From Aurantiacibacter gangjinensis (GTDB lineage: Bacteria > Pseudomonadota > Alphaproteobacteria > Sphingomonadales > Sphingomonadaceae), in contig NZ_CP018097.1 of NCBI RefSeq assembly GCF_001886695.1, positions 1,135,001-1,199,000 on the forward strand: a DNA stretch of 64,000 nucleotides, given 5' to 3'. The stretch's first letter is position 1. The number at the start of each line of letters is the position of its first letter. The notes beneath the pieces were generated by a model, which had not been told where the DNA came from, searched no databases, and saw nothing but the letters and a program-made list of their open reading frames with translations. Both the position numbers and the translations under genes were made by a program. This document shows, in pieces, positions 8,287-16,608 of the stretch.

Positions 8287-9407
8287 GCTAGATCCTCCCC
8301 GTTCCATTCGATATCGCGAGTGGTGGCCGCGGTGGCGGTAATGCCGCGCCGAATGCCGCTGGCGGTAAAGCGCGCCCCATCCAGCATCGCGCCTATCGCC
8401 GCGCGCCGGTCACCACCGCGTCCAGTCACATCGCGCCCCGCGCGCATGGTCGCACGCCATTCGGCCAAGCGGTTTTTGCGGAAGGCCATGGGAAGACCGT
8501 AAGCGAGCATGGCGGGGCCGATAAAGGCGGGCTGTGGGTCGGCATGCGCGAGCGATGCACCTTCCGCGATGGCCCGGGCGAGATCGCCGCGCCCCGTCAA
8601 CAGGTGCACCCCGCTGGTGGCGCGCGGGTTGCATTCGATCAGATGCGGCTGGCCGTGCGCATCGATGATTGCGTCACAGGCGAATTGCCCGGTGAGCTGG
8701 GCAGCTTCGGCGAGGCGTTGAGCCATCTCACGAGGCTTCCCCGCCGCCTGCCCATCCAGCGGCGCGAAGGCGAACCCAGCCCCGCCGCCAAGCCGCCACG
8801 GCGTGGTGTACCCGCTGAACGCGGTCACCTGGCCGCGATGCGCCACCGCGTAAAAGCATGCTTCCTGCCCGCATATGCGGCGCTGCATCAGCCAGCCCTT
8901 CTGCGGCGGCGGGGCTGTGCGAGGGCCGACCAGCACCTGTTCGCCAAACCGGCTGAAGCGCGGCTTGAAAACCCATTCGCGCGGATCGGTCGGGGGCAGA
9001 TCGTATCGCAGCGTCTCCGGTGCAGAGATGCCTGCCGCTGCTGCAAAGCTTGCGAAAGCCAGTTTGTCGTGAAGCGTCGTCAGCGTTTGAAGGCTCGGCG
9101 CGTAAAGCCGCCCCATCTTGCCATCCGCCTCGGCCCAAGCGGCAAGATGAAACACCTCCTCGCAAGCGGGCAGGATGATCGCCGGATCGACTTGCTGGAC
9201 CAGCCTGCGCATGTCGGCGCGAAAGGCCTGACGCTCGAAGGCGGGCGAAGAATAGCGGTGTAGCGCCGCATCCAGCCGCGACCAGCGCACCATTCGGGCA
9301 TCGACGCTGTCCGCCAGATGCACCTCCCACCCGGCAGCCTTGAAGTCACGCGCCAGATCCAGCGCGGCAGCGGCGCGGGCACCGGTGATGAGGATGCGCT
9401 CAGCCAT
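8283..9407 (-). CDS. ATP-grasp domain ligase of unknown specificity
   Basis: A 374-residue protein starting MAERILITGARAAAALDLAR, a carbamoyl-phosphate-synthase-like N-terminal Rossmann half. A central ATP-grasp domain follows: WVFKPRFSRFGEQVLVG for the ATP lysine and loop, GWLMQRRICGQEACFYAVA, and the metal-binding end HLIECNPRATSGVHLL. ATP-grasp ligases of this type join a carboxylate to an amine through an acyl phosphate. I chose the ATG at 9407, which overlaps the upstream adenylating-enzyme stop by 8 bases. Located between an adenylating enzyme and a Rieske oxygenase, it probably performs an amide or ester-type ligation in the same pathway. The substrate cannot be read from the sequence. 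Confidence 0.85.
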   Translation of the reverse strand: MAERILITGARAAAALDLARDFKAAGWEVHLADSVDARMVRWSRLDAALHRYSSPAFERQAFRADMRRLVQQVDPAIILPACEEVFHLAAWAEADGKMGRLYAPSLQTLTTLHDKLAFASFAAAAGISAPETLRYDLPPTDPREWVFKPRFSRFGEQVLVGPRTAPPPQKGWLMQRRICGQEACFYAVAHRGQVTAFSGYTTPWRLGGGAGFAFAPLDGQAAGKPREMAQRLAEAAQLTGQFACDAIIDAHGQPHLIECNPRATSGVHLLTGRGDLARAIAEGASLAHADPQPAFIGPAMLAYGLPMAFRKNRLAEWRATMRAGRDVTGRGGDRRAAIGAMLDGARFTASGIRRGITATAATTRDIEWNGEDLA

Positions 9408-10626
9408 GCCAGACCACTTTGCGGCGTTTCGGTCCGGGCCATGGCGGCAGGTCACGTCGTAGCTCGACGGCGACGGGGACGAGCGCCTGTAGCGCCTCTC
9501 GGGCGCCCTCAGCCTGCTCTCGCACGCCGCGAGGGTCGGTACGAAGCGTTACGTGTTCGGGGCTGGCGATAGCCTGCCAGCGCGTTGCGCCGCCGAGCAC
9601 CTTCTCGACCGCGTCCACCACCTCGCGCGGCAGGATAGACGTCTCTCCGAAGCGCCAGATGTCGCCGACACGGCTCTGTGGCGCACGGATAATGCGCCCT
9701 GCAAAACCGCACGAACATTTCGCGCCCGGTAGACGCTCTACCACATCGTCTCCACGCAGCCGCACGACCGGCTGGCTACGGCGGCGCAGATCGGTGATAA
9801 CCGGGCGACAGGCCAAGGTGCCGGGGATCGGTTCCAGCTCGATGGCCATCGAATGATCGTTCAGATGCAGCCGGCCATGCGCGCATTCGGCGGCAAGGAA
9901 GCCCTCGGTCGCTTGCCAGATCGCGCGCGGCGGCAGGGCGAAATGCGCGAAGATCACAGCACGTTCGGCCTCGCTCATCGGCTCGCTGCCATGGAAGAGA
10001 TAGCGCATCCTTGGCAGCCGCAGTCCGGCATCGACGAAGCCCAGCAGGCGATGCGCGGGGGCGATGAGGATAGTGGGAGCGAAGGCATGAAGCTGCTGCG
10101 CGGTGTCGGCAATATCGCCCGACAGCGGGAAATGGCGGAAGGAAATGCGACGCTGCCCTACATCGCTGTAGAGATCGCTTCCCGCGCGCAGGTGCAGGGC
10201 GATGCGCTGCGGTCGGAGAAGGGCGTGCCATGGTAGCAGGCGCGCAAGGCTCTGGCCGATATAGTCCACCCGCTCCGTAGCGTCGGCCACGAACAGGCCG
10301 CGCGTTCCGCCGCCCGAACCTGTCGACCATCCCGCGCTGACATCGCCGGTCGTCTCGCTCGCCTCTGCGGCATCCGCCATGGCGCGAAGCGCTTCATCGG
10401 ACAGGCCGAGACTACTCCACTGCCCGTAATTGGCGCGCATCTCGGCAATCTCGGTGACGGGATAGCAAGGCAGCGGCTTGCCTGCGTGACCGGCAAGGGC
10501 GGGCGTTGCTGCCATCGCATCCGACAGCGCTTCAAATTGCGCCTGCCTGTGCCGATGCAATGCGCGCGCGGACATGCGCATGGCCCGCTTTGTCCGCCAC
10601 CAGGATCGCAGGATTTCAGTCCGCAT
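9400..10626 (-). CDS. Adenylate-forming enzyme related to PaaK / F390 synthetase
   Basis: A 408-residue protein with the ANL-type phosphate loop STGSGGGTRGLF at about 101-112. FHGSEPMSEAER and AIWQATEGFLAAECAHG correspond to the adenine/acyl-binding part (the canonical YGxTE is TEG here). A C-terminal VRLRGDDVVERLPGAKCSCG segment also appears in coenzyme-F390 synthetase and PaaK relatives. Such enzymes activate carboxylates as acyl-AMP. The C-terminal lid is short. The start MRTEIL at 10626 overlaps the preceding hydrolase stop by 11 bases; the upstream in-frame extension to 10689 would overlap more and lacks support. In the operon it would activate an acid made by the ketosynthase and reductase. 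Confidence 0.8.
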   Translation of the reverse strand: MRTEILRSWWRTKRAMRMSARALHRHRQAQFEALSDAMAATPALAGHAGKPLPCYPVTEIAEMRANYGQWSSLGLSDEALRAMADAAEASETTGDVSAGWSTGSGGGTRGLFVADATERVDYIGQSLARLLPWHALLRPQRIALHLRAGSDLYSDVGQRRISFRHFPLSGDIADTAQQLHAFAPTILIAPAHRLLGFVDAGLRLPRMRYLFHGSEPMSEAERAVIFAHFALPPRAIWQATEGFLAAECAHGRLHLNDHSMAIELEPIPGTLACRPVITDLRRRSQPVVRLRGDDVVERLPGAKCSCGFAGRIIRAPQSRVGDIWRFGETSILPREVVDAVEKVLGGATRWQAIASPEHVTLRTDPRGVREQAEGAREALQALVPVAVELRRDLPPWPGPKRRKVVWHG

Positions 10627-11464
10627 CCTCGCCTCGGAACCGTGCGGCGCGAACGGGACAGTGGGCGGGTAGGATGGCGAGATCGGCACCCTTGCCGTCC
10701 GCTTCCCGCAATCGCGCGAGCGTGGCGTGATAGGTCGGTGTGTCGCCTAGCAGATTGGTGACGAAGCGCGGCGGCGGGCGGTTCTCGTCGATGGCGCGGC
10801 CCGAATAGACGGCATCGCCCGCGAGCAACACCGCCTGCCCTTCCTCGGTGACGAAAGCGAGGCCCCAATGCCCCTTGCAATGGCCGGGCAATTCCACCGC
10901 CAGCAGGCTGCCATCGCCGAGAATGTCGCGGCCAGATGTGAACGGCGCGAACTCGGCAGGCAGGGGCCGTTCCGGCATGTCCTCGAAGAAGAGCGCTTTG
11001 TCATCCATCGCTTCCGGCACCAGTCCGGGCAACAGGCCTTTGCGCACCCGCGCGAAGCGGCCACCACTGCGCAGAGTGTCGAGCCCGGCGCGCGCGCAAT
11101 ACATCGGCAGATGCGCCATGCGGCTGGCGCCCGCCACGTGGTCGCCATGGAAATGCGAAACGAGAAGGCCCGCGAGGCTGTCCTCGGCAATGTCGTTCGC
11201 GGCGAGCCATTCCCGCCATTCGTCGCCCGCGCCAATCTGTGCAGGCGTCGTCCAGCGATAGAAGCGTTCGGGAAAGGTCTCGGTCGCCTCCACGAAGAAC
11301 GGATCGTAGCCTGTGTCGAACAGAAAATGCCCGCGAGTCGGATGCGCGATGACGCCGACCATTGCAGGAAATGTCACCGGGCACAGGCTCCCGCCCCGGA
11401 TCATGCCAAGCTCGGGATGGCGACACGATCCACGCCTCAGCCAGCGAAAGCCTACGCGCTTCAT
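10616..11464 (-). CDS. MBL-fold metallo-hydrolase
   Basis: A 282-residue metallo-beta-lactamase fold protein. The zinc motif HFHGDH is complete at residues 104-109. GHCKGHWGL provides the next His, VLLAGDAVYSG the bridging Asp, and PAHCPVR near the end the last His. The N-terminal LFDTGYDPF strand is typical of lactonase-type members (AHL lactonase-like), although many other esters are cleaved by this fold. Its ATG overlaps the SDR stop as ATGA. It may be a lactone or thioester hydrolase in the operon; in the architecturally similar olefin (Ole) pathway the corresponding fourth enzyme is an unrelated alpha/beta hydrolase, so the role is open. Confidence 0.87.
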   Translation of the reverse strand: MKRVGFRWLRRGSCRHPELGMIRGGSLCPVTFPAMVGVIAHPTRGHFLFDTGYDPFFVEATETFPERFYRWTTPAQIGAGDEWREWLAANDIAEDSLAGLLVSHFHGDHVAGASRMAHLPMYCARAGLDTLRSGGRFARVRKGLLPGLVPEAMDDKALFFEDMPERPLPAEFAPFTSGRDILGDGSLLAVELPGHCKGHWGLAFVTEEGQAVLLAGDAVYSGRAIDENRPPPRFVTNLLGDTPTYHATLARLREADGKGADLAILPAHCPVRAARFRGEDAD

Positions 11465-12462
11465 GCGCTGTTCCGCATGGCCGCCGCCTGCTCCAGCAGC
11501 GTGGCGACGGCATCGTATCGCGGCTCGTAACCGAGCAGCATCTTCGCCGGTGCGAGATCGAAAGTCTGCGAATAGCCGAGCGTCGATAGCGTATAGCGCG
11601 TCAGCGGCGGCTCCTTCTGCAGGCGGAGGGCGCGCGCGCCATATTCCAACAGCCGCGCGACGCCATGCGCGAGCGGCAGGGGCAGGTTCGCAAATTTGGG
11701 CGAGAGACCTAGAGCGTCCGCTGCCTTTCGCGCCAGCTCCCCCACGGCAATCGGTTTGCCGCCTGAAATGTTGATCGCCACCGGACTGGTGGCGGGCGCG
11801 CGCTCTTCCGCTTCGAGGCAGGCCCAGGCCGCATCGCGCAGATCGGTCAGCTCGATCATGGCTTTCCCGTGGCGCGGCAGCGGAACCCGCTTGCGGGCGG
11901 CAATTTCGGCGAGGCGGGGCAGGATGACCTGGTCGCCATCGCCTACCAATGCGCGCGGACGGATCGCGACGGTGGCGAAGTTCTCGTCAGCAGCCGCGAG
12001 GACGAGGCGCTCGGCCGCCAGCTTGGTGCTGGCATAATGGTTGAGCGGCGGATCGCCGGGCGCTGCATCTGCCGTGATCTTTGTGCGATCACGCAGGCTG
12101 GCGAAGATCGATGGCGAGGAGATGACGACGAAGCGGCTGCATCCCGCCGCTCTAGCCGCTTCGACGATTACGCGCGTGCCGTCGACATTCACACGCTCAA
12201 ATTGCTCGCGCGGACCCCAGCTGGCGGAGAGCCCGGCGGCGTGGATCACGCTGTCGCAGCCCTGCACCAGGTCGAAAACATCGGCGGCGGGATCGGCAAG
12301 GTCGCACCAGCGAAACTCGGCGCCCATGGCCGCGAGTTCGTCGCCAATCGTGCATTTGCGCCCCGTGGCCCGCACACCGTGGCCGCGCGCCAGCGCTTCA
12401 CGCACCAGCGCCTTGCCAAGCCCGCCGGTCGCGCCGGTGATAAGAATGGTTCGCTTGCTCAT
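11461..12462 (-). CDS. Extended SDR / NAD-dependent epimerase-reductase (OleD-like)
   Basis: A 333-residue extended short-chain dehydrogenase. The nucleotide-binding GATGGLG is at 10-16, and the catalytic YASTK motif gives Y143 and K147. ISSPSIF precedes it and IHAAGLS marks the fourth strand. The overall pattern (GCDSVIHAAGLSASWGPREQF and the later ALVGDGDQVILPRL) resembles 3-beta-hydroxysteroid dehydrogenase and OleD-type 2-alkyl-3-oxoacid reductases. Next to a thiolase-fold condensing enzyme, reduction of a 3-oxo acid or ester is the simplest reading. Its ATG overlaps the ketosynthase stop as ATGA and its own stop overlaps the hydrolase ATG the same way, so the three genes are translationally coupled. 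Confidence 0.85.
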   Translation of the reverse strand: MSKRTILITGATGGLGKALVREALARGHGVRATGRKCTIGDELAAMGAEFRWCDLADPAADVFDLVQGCDSVIHAAGLSASWGPREQFERVNVDGTRVIVEAARAAGCSRFVVISSPSIFASLRDRTKITADAAPGDPPLNHYASTKLAAERLVLAAADENFATVAIRPRALVGDGDQVILPRLAEIAARKRVPLPRHGKAMIELTDLRDAAWACLEAEERAPATSPVAINISGGKPIAVGELARKAADALGLSPKFANLPLPLAHGVARLLEYGARALRLQKEPPLTRYTLSTLGYSQTFDLAPAKMLLGYEPRYDAVATLLEQAAAMRNSA

Positions 12463-13454
12463 ATCCGCACTACCATAGCACCTGCGCTGATCCCTGCAGC
12501 CGTTCCCAGCAGCAAAACATGGTCGCCCGGCTTTGCGCGGCCTTCATCCAGCGCATAAGCGAGGCAGGTCGGGATGGATGCTGCAATCTGGTTGCCATGG
12601 GTGGCGAAGATATCGACCACGCGATCCTCATGCGGCGCGAACAGGCGTTTCACATGCTCCACGCCCGGCGCGCTGGCCTGGTGACAGATAATGCATGCCA
12701 GGTCGTTTCTGGCGATGTCCGCATCCTGCAAAGCTCCCTCGATCACGCCCGGCAGCGCCTTGGCTGCGGCCTTGAAAATACCGAAGGCGTCCATCTCGAA
12801 GCGCGATCCGGCGACAAGCGCATCATAGCCTTCCTCGACCCGCAATTTCGTGCCGCCAGCGCGCAATTGCGCCAGTTCGTGATGCGCGCCGTTGGTGACG
12901 AAGCGGCTGGCAGCGATGCCGCGTTCGCCGCTGTCATCGGCCTCGATGGCGACGGCAGCCGCGCCGTCTCCGAAGATGGAGCGCGCCTTGGCATTGGCCG
13001 GATCGAGGCTGCAGGAAGCGATGTCGGACGCAAACACGAGCACGCGTTTCCAGCGCCCGGTCGCAATGCCCATGCCGACCACATCCAGCGCGGTCATGAA
13101 GCCGAGGCATGTCTGGTTCACATCGAAAGCGACGATGCCCGACTGGCCGAGGCCAAGCCTATCCTGCACCAGCGCGGCGGTGGAGGGGATGGGCTGTTCC
13201 ATCACGCCGCATCCGCCGATAATCGCGTCGAAGTCCGCCTCGTCCCAACCGGCCATGGCGAGAGCCGCGCGCGCCGCCTGTGCGGCCATCATCGAACTCG
13301 TTTCATCCGGCGCGGCCACATGGCGGCTGGCAATGCCGAATTGTTCCTCGGTCCAGCCCTCGGCCTCTCCGTATCGCGCATCCAGCGCCGCTGAACGCAC
13401 TGCCATGCGCGGGCGGTATGCGCCCCATCCTGCAATCGTGAAACCACTCAACAT
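12459..13454 (-). CDS. 3-oxoacyl-ACP synthase III / OleA-like condensing enzyme
   Basis: A 331-residue thiolase-fold ketosynthase of the FabH group. The triad is visible: C116 in DVNQTCLGFM, H258 in ICHQASAPG and N288 in THGNQIAAS. FGDGAAAVAIE and LLLGTAAGISAGAMV complete the fold. It starts at ATG 13454 after AGGGAG. It differs from housekeeping FabH: the nucleophile context is NQTCLGF and no fatty-acid synthesis genes are nearby. It is the first gene of the six-gene operon and lies behind a divergent TetR regulator, so it probably makes the first carbon-carbon bond of a secondary metabolite or unusual lipid. The choice between OleA-like and FabH-like chemistry is open. Confidence 0.85.
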   Translation of the reverse strand: MLSGFTIAGWGAYRPRMAVRSAALDARYGEAEGWTEEQFGIASRHVAAPDETSSMMAAQAARAALAMAGWDEADFDAIIGGCGVMEQPIPSTAALVQDRLGLGQSGIVAFDVNQTCLGFMTALDVVGMGIATGRWKRVLVFASDIASCSLDPANAKARSIFGDGAAAVAIEADDSGERGIAASRFVTNGAHHELAQLRAGGTKLRVEEGYDALVAGSRFEMDAFGIFKAAAKALPGVIEGALQDADIARNDLACIICHQASAPGVEHVKRLFAPHEDRVVDIFATHGNQIAASIPTCLAYALDEGRAKPGDHVLLLGTAAGISAGAMVVRI

Positions 13455-13488
13455 CGTGGTCGTCTCCCTCTGATTCACTGTTAGCATC

Positions 13489-13541
13489 GCGCAAAACTAG
13501 ACACTGTTCAATTAAAAATTACACAACGTTCAATTTTGCGC
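13489..13541. promoter_or_regulatory. Shared intergenic control region with direct and inverted repeats
   Basis: The gap between the ketosynthase and the TetR gene is AT-rich and structured. GTTCAATT occurs twice as a direct repeat at 13506-13513 and 13528-13535, 22 bases apart (two helical turns). An outer inverted repeat, GCGCAAAA at 13489-13496 and TTTTGCGC at 13534-13541, frames the region. This is where a TetR dimer pair controlling both directions would be expected to bind. The binding itself is inferred. Confidence 0.55.
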
Positions 13542-13555
13542 TTATCCACATCTCC

Positions 13556-14161
13556 ATGGGAAGACGGTCCGATCACACGCCCGATGAGCTGCGCACCTTG
13601 CTGCTGGAGGAGGGGCACGCCCTGCTGGCAGAGCGGGGTTTCGCGAAATTCTCCGCACGCGAAGCGGCGCGGCGGGCGGGTTATTCGGTGGGCACGTTCT
13701 ACAATGTGTTCGGCTCGCTCGATGCCTACCTGCTCGCGGTCAATAGCTGCACGTTCCGCCGCTGGAGCGACTGGCTGGAGGCCGCGCTGGACGGCACGCC
13801 GTCAAACGGGACCGCGCGGATCGAGGCGCTGGTGCTCGCCTATTTCAGCTTCGCGATGAAGCACGCCAACCTCTGGCTCGCCATCTACGACCACCGGATC
13901 GACAAACAGGTCGATATCGCGCCCGAGGATGTCGGCGCGCGCGAGGGCCTGACGGCCATCGTGGACCGGGAAGTGACACGGTGGATGGGGCTGGGCGAGC
14001 CCGACGAGAAGACCAAGCGACTGGTGCGATCGCTCATCGCGGTGGTCCACGGCCATTGCGCTTTATGGCTATCGGGCAGCTTTGCCCTGATGCAGGAAAC
14101 CGATCCGGCAGGTCAGGCGTTGGAGCGTGTGCTGGAGGTGCTGGAGGCGCAAACAGATTGA
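13556..14161 (+). CDS. TetR family transcriptional regulator
   Basis: A 201-residue regulator. The N-terminal DNA-binding domain (about 10-60) includes LLEEGHALLAERGFAKFSAR and the helix-turn-helix AARRAGYSVGTFYNVFGSL, the usual TetR signature. The C-terminal part is an all-helical ligand domain. The ATG at 13556 follows ATCTCC without a strong Shine-Dalgarno sequence. It is divergent from the six-gene biosynthetic operon and shares the 100-base intergenic region with its repeats, so it most likely represses that operon and itself, released by a pathway-related ligand. That regulatory assignment is inferred from arrangement only. Confidence 0.9.
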   Translation: MGRRSDHTPDELRTLLLEEGHALLAERGFAKFSAREAARRAGYSVGTFYNVFGSLDAYLLAVNSCTFRRWSDWLEAALDGTPSNGTARIEALVLAYFSFAMKHANLWLAIYDHRIDKQVDIAPEDVGAREGLTAIVDREVTRWMGLGEPDEKTKRLVRSLIAVVHGHCALWLSGSFALMQETDPAGQALERVLEVLEAQTD

Positions 14162-14199
14162 CCTGCGCGGTGCCATAAGTCAGGGCATCGTCCGCAAAT

Positions 14200-14273
14200 G
14201 CGGGTGTAGCTCAATGGTAGAGCAGCAGCTTCCCAAGCTGACGACGAGGGTTCGATTCCCTTCACCCGCTCCA
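14200..14273 (+). tRNA. tRNA-Gly (anticodon CCC)
   Basis: A 74-base tRNA including the encoded CCA end. The acceptor stem GCGGGTG pairs with CACCCGC, the D arm is GCTC/GAGC, and the T arm is GAGGG-TTCGATT-CCCTT. The anticodon loop is TTCCCAA with CCC at 14232-14234. It follows the TetR gene by 38 bases. Confidence 0.97.
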
Positions 14274-14369
14274 TGCGTTTTCGCCGGGTGGGCGGGTTCG
14301 GTTCCGTTGGCCGCGCTTCGCGCAGCCATCTTCGCTTTCGCTCCTATTCCACCCGCTCCAGATTGAACA

Positions 14370-14930
14370 ATGCCCGCATTTTTCCTCACCTTCATCGCCG
14401 TAGCGGCTGCCATGCTGGCAGGCCGCGACGCCGTGCGGGTAGCGCGGCTGAAGGCGAGCCTTGGCTGGACCGCGCCGTTGCTGGTCATCATCTTCGTCGC
14501 GGCTTTGCTGGGAGCGGCGCTGGCGGCGTGGATCGCGGGCAGCCTCGCCCCGCTGATCGCGCCGAGTTACAAGCCTGTGGTCGTGGCCGTGGCGCTGGGA
14601 TTGGCCGGGCTTGAGCTGTTGCTGCGATCCCCGCCGGCCAAACCGCGCGAGCCGACCCGCTCTATGGGTGCGATCACGCTGGTCCTGCTGCTGGGCATGG
14701 TGACCGATGCGAGCGGCTTTATCATCCTCTCCATGGCCATCGCGACCGGAGAGCTGGCGCTGGCGGCAGCGGGCGGCGCTACCGCTGCCATCGCGGTGCT
14801 TGTGGCGGCGCTGGTCGCGGCGGAGGATTGGGACACGCTGCCGCTCGATCCCGTGCGCAGGATCGTCGCTGCCGCGCTGATACTCGCTGCCGTAGTAATC
14901 GTTCTGGTCGGTCGTAACCTCATCGGCTGA
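14370..14930 (+). CDS. Conserved integral membrane protein, possibly a degenerate TMEM165/GDT1 relative
   Basis: A 186-residue protein of about six hydrophobic helices arranged as two similar halves, separated by a charged loop near residues 85-97 (RSPPAKPREPTRS). The first helix is followed by AGRDAVRVARL and the second half by TDASGFIILSMA. These are the places where GDT1-family cation exchangers carry ExGDK(T/S), but the acidic motif is not conserved here. I therefore call it a membrane protein of unknown function with a possible distant relation to GDT1. It starts shortly after the tRNA gene. Confidence 0.6.
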   Translation: MPAFFLTFIAVAAAMLAGRDAVRVARLKASLGWTAPLLVIIFVAALLGAALAAWIAGSLAPLIAPSYKPVVVAVALGLAGLELLLRSPPAKPREPTRSMGAITLVLLLGMVTDASGFIILSMAIATGELALAAAGGATAAIAVLVAALVAAEDWDTLPLDPVRRIVAAALILAAVVIVLVGRNLIG

Positions 14931-14965
14931 TCGGCGCAGTCGATGACACTGACATCCCCACTTCG

Positions 14966-14991
14966 TGAAACGCGCGCGTGGTTTGTCCGTT
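14966..14991 (+). promoter_or_regulatory. Putative EcfG-type stress promoter for dps
   Basis: TGAAAC at 14966-14971, a 16-base spacer and CGTT at 14988-14991 resemble the alphaproteobacterial EcfG promoter GGAAC-N16/17-CGTT, with one mismatch in the -35 core. The -10 element lies 32 bases before the Dps start codon. Dps is a common member of this stress regulon. Confidence 0.55.
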
Positions 14992-15023
14992 GAGAAGGAA
15001 ACACACTCGAAAGGACGACACAC

Positions 15024-15485
15024 ATGGCCGATTCCGGCGACAATTCGAAAACCGCACTGATCGACGGGCTGAACGGCTTGCTGGCAGACTACACCGCGCT
15101 CTATTTCAAGACCAAGCATTTTCATTGGCATGTGACGGGGCCGCGCTTTCGCGACCTGCACCTTCTGTTCGACGAGCATGCCATCGAAATCCGCGACCAG
15201 ATCGACATCATCGGAGAGCGGGTGCGCAAGAATGGCGCGATGACGCTGACTTCCATCGGCTCGGTCGCCAAGGCGACGCAGATCGCCGACCAGGACCGCA
15301 CCGATCTTTCAGCAGAAGACATGGTCCGCGAATTGCGTGACGACAATGCCAAGCTCGTGAAGAGCCTGAAGGAACTCAAGACGCACGCTGAAGAGGTTGG
15401 CGACAATGCCACTGACGGCCTGATCGACGACTGGACCGACCAGGCCGAAGAGCGTGTCTGGTTCCTCAGTTCGACGCTGCAATAG
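15024..15485 (+). CDS. dps: Dps family DNA-binding ferritin-like protein
   Basis: A 153-residue four-helix protein. The Dps signature TKHFHWHVTGPRFRDLH...FDEH lies at about residues 30-52, with the His/Asp/Glu ligands of the intersubunit ferroxidase site. A lysine-containing C-terminal helix region follows, but there is no long basic N-terminal tail, so DNA binding may be weak. Dps forms 12-subunit shells that oxidise iron with peroxide and protect DNA in stress. A Shine-Dalgarno GAAAGGA precedes the ATG. An EcfG-like promoter upstream suggests general-stress control. The gene is followed 47 bases later by 6-phosphogluconolactonase. Confidence 0.95.
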   Translation: MADSGDNSKTALIDGLNGLLADYTALYFKTKHFHWHVTGPRFRDLHLLFDEHAIEIRDQIDIIGERVRKNGAMTLTSIGSVAKATQIADQDRTDLSAEDMVRELRDDNAKLVKSLKELKTHAEEVGDNATDGLIDDWTDQAEERVWFLSSTLQ

Positions 15486-15532
15486 AAAGAGCGCTTGCCT
15501 GCCATGCGGCGGCGGGTCTACCGACTGGCCGC

Positions 15533-16153
15533 ATGGCAGACATCCACATTATCGAAGGCGCATCCGACTCCGAAATCGCCGCTTTCATCGAAGCTGCGCT
15601 GGCGGAAGCGCTGGCAGTCAACCAAGCGCCTGTTGCCATCAGCGTGCCTGGCGGCTCCACGCCGTTCCCGATCATGGAAGAGCTGGTGAAAGCCGATCTC
15701 GACTGGGCGCGCGTGACCGTGTGGCCCGGCGATGACCGCGTGGTGCCCGAGGATCACGAGGCCAGCAATACGGGGAAAATCCGCGCGCTGTTCGAGCCGG
15801 CCGGCGCGCAGGTCGCCACGCTGACGGTGATGGAGCAGGTGCCGCATTTCGCGCTGGTCTGGCTTGGCATGGGCGCGGATGGACACATTGCTTCGCTGTT
15901 CCCCAACTTCGATCCGAAAGTGGACGAGGACGCCAGCATCAAGCGCTTGACGCCCGATCCGCTCCCGCCCGAAGCGCCATTCGACCGTATTACTCTCACC
16001 ATGCCCGCTCTGCTGGATAGCGATGCGCTGATGTTCGTGATCCGCGGCGACGACAAGCGGGCTGTTTTCGATGCGGCGGTTGAGGGTGAGCATGATCTGC
16101 CGGTTGCCCGGGTGCTGGGTGCGGCTGAGCAGAAGGTCACGTGCTTCACCTGA
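15533..16153 (+). CDS. pgl: 6-phosphogluconolactonase
   Basis: A 206-residue NagB-fold hydrolase. ISVPGGSTPFPIME is the phosphate-binding loop, VWPGDDRVVPEDHEASN the second conserved segment and WLGMGADGHIASLFP the catalytic loop with the Asp/His pair. It hydrolyses 6-phosphogluconolactone in the oxidative pentose phosphate or Entner-Doudoroff route. The protein is a little shorter than the usual 230-250 residues but all motifs are present. Its end overlaps the NUDIX gene start by 13 bases, so the two are probably translated together. No zwf or edd gene is in the window. Confidence 0.92.
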   Translation: MADIHIIEGASDSEIAAFIEAALAEALAVNQAPVAISVPGGSTPFPIMEELVKADLDWARVTVWPGDDRVVPEDHEASNTGKIRALFEPAGAQVATLTVMEQVPHFALVWLGMGADGHIASLFPNFDPKVDEDASIKRLTPDPLPPEAPFDRITLTMPALLDSDALMFVIRGDDKRAVFDAAVEGEHDLPVARVLGAAEQKVTCFT

Positions 16154-16608
16154 TCCCCGCGCCCGCGCACCGCATTGCGCTGCGCGTCGCCTACCGGCTG
16201 CGCCGCCGGTACCGCCGCATGGCGCGGCCCGATATTGCCGGTGTTGCCGTCATCTTGCGAGACGAGGCGGAGCGCGTGCTACTGGTCCGCCACTCCTACG
16301 GCCCCGAAGGTTGGGCCATCCCCGGCGGCGGGCTGGGCGAGAGTGAGGATCCTGCCGAGGCTGCGCGCCGCGAAATTGCCGAGGAGCTGGGCGTCGGTCT
16401 GATCGACCTCGAATTGCTCGACACCGTGACAGAGCAGCTTTCCCGCTCCAGCCATACCGCCTATATTTTCACAGCGCGCCCGGATGGAGAGCCTCGCGTC
16501 GACGGACGCGAAATCGTGGAAGCGCGCTGGTTCGCCGTGGCGGCGCTGCCCGGACTGACCATCACGCCGATCTCGAAGCGCCGTTTGCGCGAACGCGGAA
16601 TGCTATAG
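16141..16608 (+). CDS. NUDIX hydrolase
   Basis: A 155-residue NUDIX domain protein. GGGLGESEDPAEAARREIA followed by EELGV fits the NUDIX box Gx5Ex7REUxEExGU. The preceding strand WAIPGG is typical. An N-terminal basic helix (RIALRVAYRLRRRYRRM) could be a membrane-associated or RNA-facing extension. The start is a GTG at 16141 inside the end of pgl, giving a 13-base overlap. It hydrolyses a nucleoside diphosphate linked to some group; the substrate is not predictable. Its 3' end overlaps the end of dinB on the opposite strand by 6 bases. Confidence 0.9.
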   Translation: MLHLIPAPAHRIALRVAYRLRRRYRRMARPDIAGVAVILRDEAERVLLVRHSYGPEGWAIPGGGLGESEDPAEAARREIAEELGVGLIDLELLDTVTEQLSRSSHTAYIFTARPDGEPRVDGREIVEARWFAVAALPGLTITPISKRRLRERGML

